A stretch of DNA of 64,000 nucleotides from Smallanthus sonchifolius (Eukaryota > Streptophyta > Magnoliopsida > Asterales > Asteraceae), in assembly GCA_023525975.1 (NCBI GenBank), contig CM042029.1, forward strand, positions 86,720,849 to 86,784,848. Reading direction: 5' to 3'. The notes below the pieces were generated by a model that ran no database searches, was not told the origin of the DNA, and saw only the letters and a program-made list of their open reading frames with translations. Positions 1 through 9,859 of the stretch are shown in pieces (the stretch's first letter is position 1; every line of letters begins with the position of its first letter). Both the position numbers and the translations under genes were made by a program.

Positions 1-145
1 TATGTATGTATTCAATTATGCATGCATATATACATGTATCGTGGTTATACATAATCCAACTAATTAAATATGCAAAAATTTTGAGGCCTAATTAAGGCAA
101 CTAATAGAAAGAGAAGGACAATAAATCGGTGTAGATATTTCTTAA

Positions 146-297
146 TATTATACATGTATTAGCATGATTGTATTTATGTAGGCTTTATTCATTGTTCCAT
201 TATTGTACACTTATTACATTCTCTTTGTATTCCTTTTCCCCTCTATATAATGAGGGTATTGTTTGTATATCAAATCAAGGAAATCTATCAACCTTCA
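146..297 (+). repeat. 5' LTR of the copia element
   Basis: This LTR ends ...CAACCTTCA and matches 4575-4731 except for four substitutions and a missing GCATA near its start. A CTATATAATGAGGG segment at 242-255 looks like the TATA region. The left boundary is set by the CTTAA target duplication at 141-145. Confidence 0.93.
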
Positions 298-310
298 TGG
301 TATCAGAGCC
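298..310 (+). other. Primer-binding site, initiator Met-tRNA
   Basis: TGGTATCAGAGCC directly follows the LTR end. It is complementary to the 3' end of plant initiator Met-tRNA, the usual primer for copia and gypsy elements. Confidence 0.95.
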
Positions 311-333
311 ACTACTCTTACCATTGATAAGCC

Positions 334-1308
334 GTGGCTAATCCTCCTAAACCCACAACATCCGCAACCCCTGATCCAAAAACTAATCCGCTGCATCCTA
401 CATACACGTGGCAAACATTCAAACTAAAATATGAACCCTTGATGGAACAAAAGTAACGTACTCCTCCTGGACAAAACTGTTCAAGCTCCACGCAAAGGCA
501 TACAAAGTTTTGGATCATATAGATGGAACAATCGGCCCCGACGACACTGACGAAACCTACAACCAATGGACCGAGATCGATGCCTTGGTGCTGCAATGGA
601 TCTACAGCACCCTTTCTGATGATCTGTTGGGTCGTGTTCTTGAGAATGAAGCCACGGCTCATTCTACATGGCTAAAACTCGAAAACATCTTCCTCGGTAA
701 TAAGGGATCATGTGCTGCTGTTTTAGAAGAAGAATTTTCAACATTAAAACTCTCGGCATGTTCATCCATGGATGACTACTGCCAGAAACTAAAAGATATT
801 GCAGATCAATTAGGCGATGTGGGCAATATCGTAAGCGACTCCCGGCTTGTTCTACAGTTGGTTCGTGGCCTCCCAAGTGAATTTGATACGGTGGCTACCT
901 TTATTAATCAAAGCTCGCCAACATGGGATGTAGCCAGAAGCATGATCCAATTAGAGCAACATCGCCAACAAGCCCGTCAAAACCCTACTCAAACGGTTCT
1001 GGTAAGTGTTCGAATTCCCGATAATTCAAATTTTTCTTCTCAGGTCTCCCACACCTCCGACTCCATACTATCCACGGAATCAAAATCAGTACGGCCACCG
1101 TGGCCGATCCCATGGGACGCATTGGAGAGGAAATCGGAATGGCAGAGGACGAGGAAGGTTCCACCATCAACAGCAGCAGTTCCATGGAAGTTGGTATCAC
1201 ACGCCACCTCCCTGCCCTTACCCTTCGCAAGCGTGGAACAACCCTAACAAAGGCAGCACTTATTTGGTCAGTTCACCATGGGCCAGCCCAGTTCGGCCCC
1301 AATACTGA
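334..1308 (+). pseudogene. copia gag region, broken
   Basis: The segment at 510-1010 encodes a UBN2/retrotransposon gag-type helical domain (for example the stretch SMDDYCQKLKDIADQLGDVG). From about 1006 a different frame carries a Gly/Arg/His/Gln-rich nucleic-acid-binding tail (WRGNRNGRGRGRFHH). No canonical CCHC knuckle is visible. The likely start codon near 334 reads GTG instead of ATG. A stop at about 451 and the frame change near 1006 break the gene. In copia elements Gag forms the cytoplasmic virus-like particle that packages element RNA. Confidence 0.8.
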
Positions 1309-1349
1309 ATATGGACTCGAGATCTGCTGCCCAGCAATAATCCCAGCCT

Positions 1350-2684
1350 TTGCACACTGCTTTGAACGCCCTCAGCCCAACAGATCTCGGTGACGCCCTC
1401 TCTACTATGCAACTTAATTATCACGACCCACAATGGTACATGGACTCGGGAGCATCTACACACATAACATCCGATCCAGGTAAAATCTCAACTCCCATTT
1501 CATTAACTTCAAGCATTGTTTTTGTAGGCAATGGTCATTCTTTGCCAATTCAAGGATCTGGTAATGGCCTACACCACTTACCAAATAAAACCTACCACTT
1601 AAACAACATACTTCATTCACAATCTATCATCAAGAATTTATTATCAGTTCAAAAATTTACCCGTGATAACCATGTTTCTATTGAATTTGATCCACTTGGG
1701 TTTTCTTTGAAGGATCTCAAGAATGGCAACCTTCTATCCCGCCACAATAGCTAGGGGGACTTGTACCATTTCACACCACATGCAGCCTCCTTATTTCACA
1801 CCACAAGTGCTGTCCCATGGCATAACCGTCTCGGCCACCCCGGACCAACTATCCTTGATTATCTTAATTGTAATTCTCTCATAAATTGTAATAAGACAAA
1901 TGTTGTCTGTCCCTCATGTCAAGTTTCAAATAGTAAACGTCTACCGTTTCAAGATTCTCAATCTAAAACATATGCCCCATTTGATATTATACACTGTGAC
2001 TTATGGACATCTCCGGTACCTAGTAAATCTGGTTACAAATACTATATGGTTCTCATTGACAACTTCACTCAATATGTATAGGTGTATTCACTTAAATTCA
2101 AATCTGAAGCTTTTCAAAACTTTACTAAATTTCACAAACTCATACACACTCAATTTGGTAATCCCATCAAAAGCTTCCAATATGATCTTGTTGGTGAGTT
2201 TGATAACAATGATTTCAAAACCTTTGCAAACTCTAATGGTCTTACCTTTCGTTTCTCGTGCCCTAAAACCTCCCAACAAAATGGTAAAGCCGAACGTATG
2301 ATACGGCGTTTGAATGAAATAATACGTGCTCTACTCATTCATGCAAAACTACCTCCACCTTTTTAGGTAGAAGCCCTTCACACCGCTACCTACCTCCACA
2401 ACATATTACCAACTAAACATCTTAACTGTCAAACTCCGACCCTTGCCTTATACCACCGCCAACCAACATATGACCACCTACGTGTCTTTGGATGTGCTTG
2501 CTATCCAAACTTATCCGCAGTGCAAAAAAACAAACTAGCTCCTCGATTAATCCCATGCATTTTTCTTGGGTACCCTCACAACTTTAGAGGCTACCGGTGC
2601 CTTGATCCTACCACCGGTCGAGTTCACCTCTCCCGACATGTCAATTTCGACGAAAATACCTTCCCATACAACACCTCAACCTAA
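1350..2684 (+). pseudogene. copia protease and integrase region, broken
   Basis: The protease active site is WYMDSGASTH at about 1435. The gag-pre-integrase/zinc segment follows (WHNRLGHPG at 1818, then CPSCQ at 1909), and then the integrase core with DIIHCDLWTSPV at about 1984. In-frame TAG codons at 2079 and 2364 both sit where copia integrases normally have Trp (TGG). Another stop lies at about 2682 and one at 1752. The three-part order and spacing are normal for the family. This copy is not expected to give active integrase. Confidence 0.85.
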
Positions 2685-2943
2685 CCTGCCACTTACCAAT
2701 TCCTAGACGATAACTCTCTCACACTACAACAGTTTCACCACACCCCCACCCCCTGCCCTAATACAGCCTCCGCCATCACATCAATCCCCCATTCCTTCTC
2801 CTCCTACCTCCCCTACATCACAGCCCCCTGCCCCCCCCCCCTCTAGCCTCGGTTTGCAACCAGCAACACCTGTATCACCCACCGGCCAGCATCCACCATC
2901 CCCACCGGTTCCTCCAAGCCAACCACCAAACACCTAACATCCC

Positions 2944-4110
2944 ATGCAGACTCGTTCTAAGGATGGCATAACCAAACCTAACCCTAAATTTAACCTTCAC
3001 CTCACTACCAATAATATTTCTCCTCTACCTACATCTTACATTAAGGCCTTAACAGATCCTCACTGGCAAAATACAATGCAAACAGAATTTAATGCCTTGC
3101 AGGTTAATGATACATGGGAGTTGGTTCCCCGACCATCTGATCATCCGGTTATTCGCTGCATGTGGCTATTTGGCCACAAGTTCAAAGCCGATGGCACTTT
3201 AGAACGATACAAAGCCTGCCTAGTGGTCAGTGGAAAGTCTCAAACCGTTGGAATAGATTGTGACGAAACATTTAGTCCCGTGGTTAAACCTGCTACCATA
3301 CGCACCGTGCTCTCTTTAGCAATATCCATGGATTGGCCTATTAACCAACTCGACGTAAAGAATGCTTTCTTACATGGTTCGTTGCAGGAAACGGTCTTTA
3401 TGAATCAACCACCTGGCTTCATCAACAACTCTTGTCCGGATCATGTGTGCATACTCAAGAGTTCCTTATATGGTTTAAAACAGGCAGCCCGGGCCTGGTA
3501 CACTAGGTTCACAACCTACATTCATTCACGAGGGTTCAAAAGCAGCATATGTTTCCCATCATTATTCATCTTCAAACAAGGCACCCAAACGGCATATCTT
3601 CTCCTTTATGTGGATGATATTATCTTAACAGCTTCCAACACCGACTTACTAAAACACATCATTAACATGCTCTCACTTGAGTTCGCCATGAGCGATCTTG
3701 GGCCGCTGCACCATTTCCTAGGGGTTACAGTTACAAGAGATAAACACGGGCTATTTCTTTCTCAAGCACAATACGTGCGTGATATTTTACACCGTGCCAC
3801 CATGTCTTCATGCAAACCATGCCACACACCAGTCGACACCGCCTCCAAACTAAGTGCCACTGATGGCAATCTCTTACCGGATGGCACGCTATACAGAAGT
3901 TTAGCTAGAGCCCTTCAATACTTAACCTTCACTCGACCAGATATCTCCTATGACGTCCAACAAGTGTATCTATTTATGCATGCCCCCCGAGAACCTCATT
4001 TTACCCTTATGAAACGGATATCGCGTTACATTCAAGGCACCATTGATTATGGTCTTTGTCTGTCTATTTCTCCCTCTCAGTCTCTCACTGCCTATTCAGA
4101 TGCCGATTAG
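2944..4110 (+). pseudogene. copia reverse transcriptase, long open segment
   Basis: This is a 388-residue open segment of the RVT_2 family. It begins MQTRSKDGI, the usual linker before copia RT. The catalytic motif YVDDIIL is at about residue 222, and SSLYGLKQAARAWY and LDVKNAFLHGSL are also intact. The frame ends at a TAG (4108) in the AYSDAD motif at the start of RNase H, again at a normal Trp position. An extra G in a G run just after it shifts RNase H into another frame. The RT itself looks complete, but it is cut off from the upstream and downstream parts of pol. Confidence 0.88.
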
Positions 4111-4567
4111 GGAGGGGGGCTGCCCAGACTCCAGGCGATCCACCTCCGGCTATTGTGTATTCCTCGGAAACAACCTGGTTTCATGGTCTTCCAAACGTCA
4201 ACCCACCATCTCTAGATCAAGTGCAGAGGCGGAATATAGAGCGGTGGCAAATGCTGTTGCCGAAACCAGCTGGCTTCGAAATCTTCTTCTAGAGCTTCAT
4301 GTTCCAATTCAGATTGAAACCATCGTTTATTGCGACAATATATCCGCCGTATACCTTTCTCAAAATCTTGTTCAGCACCAACGCGTCAAACACGTGGAGA
4401 TGGATATTCACTTTGTCCGGGAAAAAGTTCAAATCGGTCATGTTCGAGTTCTACATGTGCCTTCCTTATCTCAGTTTGCTGATATTTTCACCAGAGGGCT
4501 TCCTCGTCAACTATTTCAGTCATTTCGATCTAGCTTAAGCATCATGTGCATAACCCGTTCGAACTAA
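4080..4567 (+). pseudogene. copia RNase H, frame-shifted from RT
   Basis: After a one-base shift at about 4111-4120 the RNase H domain continues to its natural stop TAA at 4565. Visible motifs are SRRSTSGYCVFLG, SRSSAEAEYRAVA and YCDNISA, ending with the standard ADIFTRGLP tail. It would degrade the RNA strand of the RNA/DNA hybrid during reverse transcription. The domain is whole but lies in a different frame from RT. Confidence 0.87.
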
Positions 4568-4574
4568 GGGGGAC

Positions 4575-4731
4575 TATTAGCATATACATGTATTAGCATG
4601 ATTGTATTTATCTGGGCTTTATTCATTGTTCCATTATTGTACACTTATTATATTCTCTTTGTATTCTTTTTCCCCTCTATATAATGAGGGTATTGTTTGT
4701 ATATCAAATCAAGGAAATCTATCAACCTTCA
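4575..4731 (+). repeat. 3' LTR of the copia element
   Basis: It is preceded by the purine tract AAGGGGGA (4566-4573). It ends ...AACCTTCA and is followed by CTTAA, the target duplication. Confidence 0.93.
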
Positions 4732-4800
4732 CTTAAAACTTATTTATTTTAAGTTTATCACTTGAAGGTTAATGTGTAATCTCATCCACTAATAAAAAAA

Positions 4801-5335
4801 GGATTATTGTATTTTAATAATCCCACCTTTTACCAATTGGCCGATAATAATCCCAACTGAGAATATTCTTACCACCGGTCCCTACTTTCAAACTATTTTT
4901 TTACATTGGACTCCTCGTTAAAAAAACTTAACGCCGTTAGAGTTTATATGACATGGACATCTGCAAACCGCCGGAAAGTCGAGCCAAGCTAGCAATGGTC
5001 TCGTGTTGGCTTTTGAAATTGGCTTTGGTGGTGTTTAACTGGTCTCGTTAAACACCACCGTTTTCTCTGTTTGGACTTTCCGGACCCACGAGACCAGTTA
5101 AACACCACCAGAGCCAATTTCAAAAGCCACCACGAGACCACTGCTAGCTTGGCTCGACTTTCCGGCGGTTTGCAGATGTCCACGTCATATAAACTCTAAC
5201 GGCGTTAAGTTTTTTTAACGGGGGGTCCAATGTAAAAAAATAGTTTGAAAGTAGGGACCAGTGGTAAGAATATTCTCAGTTGGGATTATTATCGGCCAAT
5301 TGGTAAAAGGTGGGATTATTAAAATCCAATAATCC
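4801..5335. mobile_element. Fold-back Mutator-type MITE, copy 1
   Basis: This 535-bp element is almost one large palindrome, with arms of about 240-250 bp around a short centre near 5050-5095. The ends are GGATTATTG... and ...CAATAATCC. A perfect 9-bp target duplication ATAAAAAAA flanks it (4792-4800 and 5336-5344). Nine-base duplications with long inverted repeats are the mark of Mutator-like elements. It has no coding capacity; a 64-codon ORF in each copy is a by-product of the arm sequence. Transcripts would fold into a very long hairpin. Confidence 0.88.
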
Positions 5336-5645
5336 ATAAAAAAATTGTAAACGTGTAATTGCGGTGTTAATTTTTCATTTGATCCTTCCCTTAAGAGGTA
5401 TTCGCCCAAGGGTAGGAAGTAACGGTGACCTTTAATTAAAGAAAAAAAACAATGATTTAGTTTTGGGTGGAGGAAAAAAAACAGAGGGTTCGAGGGATCC
5501 TTTTGTACGTTTTTCAACTTTCTCAACTTTTTTAAATATAAATATTTTTTCTACAACACTATTTTCTTAAAATTGTATTATAAAATAAAGTATTTATACT
5601 TTTGAATTTTTCTTTTTATACGACATTGTGTTGTTTATTGTAACA

Positions 5646-6118
5646 CTAGGTTAGAATCCCGTGTATTACACGGGCTGAATAAATGTAATGTTATATATTT
5701 AGTAATAAAAAAATTATGTTTTTAAAAACCCGTGTATTACACGAGTTGAATAAAATCTTGTGTGAAAGTTATAAATTATGTTGAGTTAATTTTTAAAACA
5801 TTTTTTTAGTTGAGTATTAACTTTTTTTTATGTAACTGATAAATGTTAATTCATATTAAACTTTAGAAACTCGGTGTATCACACGTGTTAAATAAATGTA
5901 ATGTTATATATACTTAGTAATAAAGATTTACATATTACATACTAATGAAAAACGTTTTATAAAAAAATTATAAAAGTCATTATTATTTAATAGAAGTGAG
6001 AAAAAATAATTAAAGAAATTTGTATAATTAATAAGAGAGTGACGGGAAAAAAAACTTGAGTATGAATGAGAGAGTGACAAGTGGCACATCAAAACCTTTA
6101 TTTATTATATAGTATAGA
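5646..6118 (-). mobile_element. Non-autonomous Helitron A
   Basis: Read on the minus strand it begins TCTATACTATATAATAA and ends with a hairpin (CCCGTGTAATACACGGG) followed by ...CTAG. The host bases are A before and T after, as expected for Helitron insertion between A and T. Its 473 bp contain no gene. Two further hairpin-like terminus copies lie inside it, near 5729 and 5869. Confidence 0.8.
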
Positions 6119-6128
6119 TACATTTTTA

Positions 6129-6663
6129 GCCTTATTGTATTTTAATAATCCCACCTTTTATCAATTGGCCGATAATAATCCCAACTGAGAATATTCTTAC
6201 CACCGGTCCCTACTTTCAAACTATTTTTTTACATTGGACTCCTCGTTAAAAAAACTTAACGCCGTTAGAGTTTATATGACATGGACATCTGCAAACCGCC
6301 GGAAAGTCGAGCCAAGCTAGCAATGGTCTCGTGTTGGCTTTTGAAATTGGCTTTGGTGGTGTTTAACTGGTCTCGTTAAACACCACCGTTTTCTCTGTTT
6401 GGACTTTCCGGACCCACGAGACCAGTTAAACACCACCAGAGCCAATTTCAAAAGCCACCACGAGACCACTGCTAGCTTGGCTCGACTTTCCGGCGGTTTG
6501 CAGATGTCCACGTCATATAAACTCTAACGGCGTTAAGTTTTTTTAACGGGGGGTCCAATGTAAAAAAATAGTTTGAAAGTAGGGACCAGTGGTAAGAATA
6601 TTCTCAGTTGGGATTATTATCGACCAATTGGTAAAAGGTGGGATTATTAAAATCCAATAATCC
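6129..6663. mobile_element. Fold-back Mutator-type MITE, copy 2
   Basis: This is nearly identical to 4801-5335 (only a few base differences by eye, at the terminus and in the TACC/TATC and CGGCC/CGACC positions). The first bases are GCC instead of GGA, and the flanking 9-mers ACATTTTTA and TAATTTTTT are only partly alike. The left end is therefore slightly damaged and the target duplication uncertain. Confidence 0.85.
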
Positions 6664-6692
6664 TAATTTTTTTTACTTATTTCATTTTTATG

Positions 6693-7045
6693 TAATAACT
6701 TTCGTTCGTTAACTTAAAATATACGCAACTATCTATAGTTTTTTATCTGACATTCCGATAATTTTTTTTAAAACGGAGTTGTATTCGTAATAGAGTATTT
6801 TTTTGTATCGTAACCTATAGCGAGCACCGTTATCATTTCGGTATCGTGACTAACCGAAATTATACGCAACTGTCTGTAATAACTTTCGTTCGTTAACTTA
6901 AAATATACGCAACTGTCTGTAGTTTTTTATCCGACATTCCGATAATTTTTTTTCAAAAACGGAGTTGTATTCGCAATAGAGTATTTTTTGTATCGTAACC
7001 TATAGCGAGCACCGTTATTATTTCGGTATCGTGACTAACCGAACT
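6693..7045. repeat. Tandem repeat, 184-bp period, two clear units
   Basis: A unit starting TAATAACTTTCGTTCG at 6693 repeats at 6877 with few differences. It carries TATCGTAACCTATAGCGAGC and GGTATCGTGACTAACCGAA. A weaker third unit may continue to about 7230 (TATTGTAAACTATACCGAG near 7180). No coding content is seen. Confidence 0.75.
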
Positions 7046-8129
7046 GATAATGACCGAACAATATCGTTGTTGGTGTGTTTGTTTCTATGATTTTTGGTAG
7101 ATGTAAATCACGAATTTATTTTTTGGGTTGCATTGTACAACATTTGTGTGACGAAACCATCATAAATAAACATTTTTTTTATATTGTAAACTATACCGAG
7201 TCCTGAAGCATTCATGAACCGAACCAATAATAATGGAGAACATCGATATCGTTATCGGTATTATCGGAACCCATGTTGCTATTTTTGTGTTGTTTTTTAT
7301 CGATGTAATATCGTTTCTTAATTTTTGTTTTTTATTTATAACTTTGTTTCACCGGTTTTTATTTTTATGGTTTTTGTTCGTGACAGTTTCACATGGTTTT
7401 ATCTTTTTATTAAACAACTTTTTTTATTCATTTTTTTTCATTTATACAACTTGATTTCCGAAGATATTGTTGTTAGATGCTCTTTTTCAACGTTTTTATG
7501 TTTGAAACTGAGCCGACTTAACATGTGCCCCAACGTAACACGAGAGCTAACACCCACTAGTTATTATCAGATCTATTATTACACATCTTATTTAGTAAAC
7601 CTATTATTATTATTATTATTATTATTATAATGTACAATATGAAACTCGTACCGATCGATATCTTTTTAAATATGCTACAGTTTTGTGTTATGTAATATGG
7701 TGTACTTTTCGTGTCATTGAACCTAATACCGTTGTAAATTGATTCAAGTCTTGCTATGTTTAAACAATTTAAAAAAGCAAGTTTAAAGTTTAAACAAGAT
7801 AACAACATTGATTTAATTAAAATCTCTTTAGTTATTTTTTTTAACAACAAATTCACATATTATTTTGTCCACTATGAAACTTAAACACTCAACCTTTTTA
7901 GAAAACGATACATTTTGTTAACATCGTAGTACCATCGGGCTACAAGCATTTTTTTATTTATTAAAATCTCCTTATACTTTTTAAAAATTTAATTACTTTT
8001 TTCACCTTAATCATTTATAAACTTTAATCATTTTTACGACTACATTGTTTAGTGACATGTAGCATCTTTTGTGTAATAACTAAAAACATACATGTTTCTC
8101 GCTTCATCGTGTCTGAAGATCTACCGCAA
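7046..8129. other. AT-rich intergenic DNA with an ATT microsatellite
   Basis: No gene is supported. An (ATT)n run lies at about 7602-7629. The rest is AT-rich, and its short ORFs do not resemble proteins. Confidence 0.6.
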
Positions 8130-8894
8130 ATTACTCAGTCCCTAAATCTGACCTCCATGGTCCCGTACCTGGATTTCAGCAAGAGTTGTGAAGCATATGG
8201 TAATTTAGCTTCAATTGCTTTCATTTTGTCATATGCTTTCTTTTCTTCATCTACTTTCTTTTTTCCGCGCTTTTTTTTTCTTCATCCACTTTCATTTTTT
8301 CATGTGCTTTCAGTTTTCCGTGTGCTTTCTTTTCTTCATCTGCTTTCTTTTTTTAACGTGCCTTTTTTTCATCATCCGCTTTCTTTTTTGCACGTGCTTT
8401 TTTTTCTTCATCCGCTTTGATTTTTTCATATGCTTTGATTTTATCGTGTGCCTTCTTTTCTTCATCTGATTTCTTTTTTTGGTGTGCTTTCCTTCTTTCA
8501 TCGGTTTTCTTCTTGTCACCGCCGCCACTGCGAGATCCACCCTCCTCTTTCTTCCTTTCCAGCTTCCTTTCCGAACTTACTAATACAATCTCTGGAGTAC
8601 AAATCTTCCTCAGTTTTGACTCAACTGCCACCGGAACTACATGCCCTTTTACTGTCACCATCTTAACTTTGATGTCGAATACTACTGAATCCACCCCTGT
8701 TTTGACCAAATCACATAAATGTTATAATCTTTAGCTTATTTGGATATGGGTTTGCTTTAGTTTTGAAAACTATGATGACCCATAAGAATTAAATAACTTG
8801 ATTTTGCAGTACCTGTGAGATCGGAGAAGTTTTTCAAGGCCTTTTGCTTGACTCCCTCATCCAAGATGTCCAATTTCAACACAACTTTCTCCAA
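8130..8894 (-). pseudogene. HIPP-like heavy-metal-associated (HMA) domain gene, decayed
   Basis: Exon 1 (8813-8894) reads KVVLKLDILDEGVKQKALKN, the first strand and helix of an HMA domain. An intron with GT-AG ends (8697-8812) follows. Exon 2 completes the domain (VDSVVFDIKVKMVTVKGHV, then VESKLRK) and runs into a Lys/Glu-rich repeat tail (DEEKKA units). Known HIPP proteins bind metals or partners through HMA and are anchored by a C-terminal prenylated Cys. Here the CxxC metal site is absent (SDLTGVDS instead), as in some HIPP relatives. The expected start codon is TTG (8892-8894), a TAA at 8353-8355 interrupts the Lys-rich tail, a frameshift follows near 8265, and no prenylation motif is found. 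A shortened functional gene is possible but less likely. Confidence 0.75.
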
Positions 8895-8969
8895 TAAATT
8901 GAAGAAATGCACAAGAAATAAAGATTTTACATAAAAAAAAACCCTCTAAATTGTGAATTTTATTATGAA

Positions 8970-9341
8970 ATAAAAGCATTTATATCAGCTCTTCAAACTC
9001 TACCCTCATCTCTAAATTATAAATAAAACATGAAAAATTATGCAATTTTACGTTCATATCAGCTCCCACATCACCATTCCCCTCTATATTTTTAGAGGAT
9101 ACTATAACCACTATTTATATTTAGGGGTCATCATTCACCCCTTATTTGTTATTTTATATTTTTTATAAGTGTGTGAGCAGAAGAAAGATAAAAAAATAAT
9201 AATAAATAAAGAAGTATTAAGGGATAGATATGAGGACTATGATGTTCAAACTTTTTGAAATGTGAGTTATAAATTTAAGAAATGATAATTTTAGTTAAAT
9301 TATAGGGATAAAGATGGCAGAGCTGATGTGAATGCTTTTAA
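8970..9341. mobile_element. MITE with AAAAGCATTYAYATCAGCTC ends
   Basis: The left end AAAAGCATTTATATCAGCTC (8972) and the right end GAGCTGATGTGAATGCTTTT are inverted repeats of each other. The 372-bp interior is AT-rich and has no gene. The target duplication is not clear, so the superfamily is open. It lies about 75 bp upstream of the HIPP exon 1. Confidence 0.65.
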
Positions 9342-9375
9342 GTGCATAATGTTTATATAGGTAAAAGTAACATAA

Positions 9376-9680
9376 ACATACCTTCATGTAATTTGTGTTT
9401 ATGATGATTAGTTAATATGAATGTATATATGTGTATGTATGTTTGTATTATTTATGTATGTATGTTTGTATGTATATGTTTGTAATTATGTAAGTGGGAT
9501 TTTATTTATGTATGTAATTGTGATGTGTAAGTATATAAGATGGTATTTATTGGGAGTAACTTTCACAAAAACTCTCGGGATTTAAGGTGAGATAACATCC
9601 GGGTTTCATATTTTAGCTACTTTTTCAAAATTTTAAAGTTTTGTTTGTTTATTTTGGTTAGGTTTCGAAGGAATTTCATC
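9376..9680 (+). repeat. Direct repeat L, TATG/TTTG-rich, paired with 18876-19190
   Basis: The stretch from GTGTTTATGATGATTAGTTA through GATGGTATTTATTGGGAG to ATAACATCCGGGTTTCATA occurs again at 18876-19190 with minor differences. Gypsy G1 lies between the copies, so both probably belong to one older repetitive element. ATGT microsatellite runs lie within and after it (also at 9774-9846). Confidence 0.7.
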
Positions 9681-9859
9681 ATTTCTTAGATTTTTAGCTT
9701 TTTTAAGGTAAATACTCGTTTTAATTACTAATTTGTGATGAAATTTGGTTTAGATCTAAGATTTTTATGATTTTGTATGTATGTATGTGTTATGTATGTG
9801 TATGTATGTATGTTTGTATGTATGAGTATGTATATTTGTATGTATGATGAAATTATTAA

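Larger units (their letters stand above)
146..4731 (+). mobile_element. Ty1/copia LTR retrotransposon, full length but decayed
   Basis: The element has two short LTRs (152 and 157 bp), a primer-binding site right after the left LTR, a purine-rich tract right before the right LTR, and a 5-bp target duplication CTTAA at 141-145 and 4732-4736. The internal order is gag, protease, integrase, reverse transcriptase, RNase H, which is the copia order (integrase before RT). By eye the LTRs differ by four substitutions and one 5-bp indel, so the insertion is fairly young. The reading frame nevertheless carries several stops and at least two frame changes, so this copy cannot make a full polyprotein. 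The LTR starts TA rather than the usual TG in both copies. I did not assign a copia lineage. Confidence 0.95.

Noticed and set aside
2725..2740. CACTACAACAGTTT resembles the CACTA terminus at 19735 and could be its left end
   Set aside because: It lies within the copia element between integrase and RT, lacks subterminal repeats, and the target-duplicated copia element is continuous across it. Chance match.
4989..5183. 64-codon minus-strand ORF, repeated identically at 6317-6511
   Set aside because: It lies across the arms and centre of the fold-back elements and exists only because the palindrome is GC-rich there. No protein resemblance.
8052..8734. Phe/Ser-rich plus-strand ORFs
   Set aside because: They are the opposite strand of the Lys/Glu-rich tail of the HIPP remnant.
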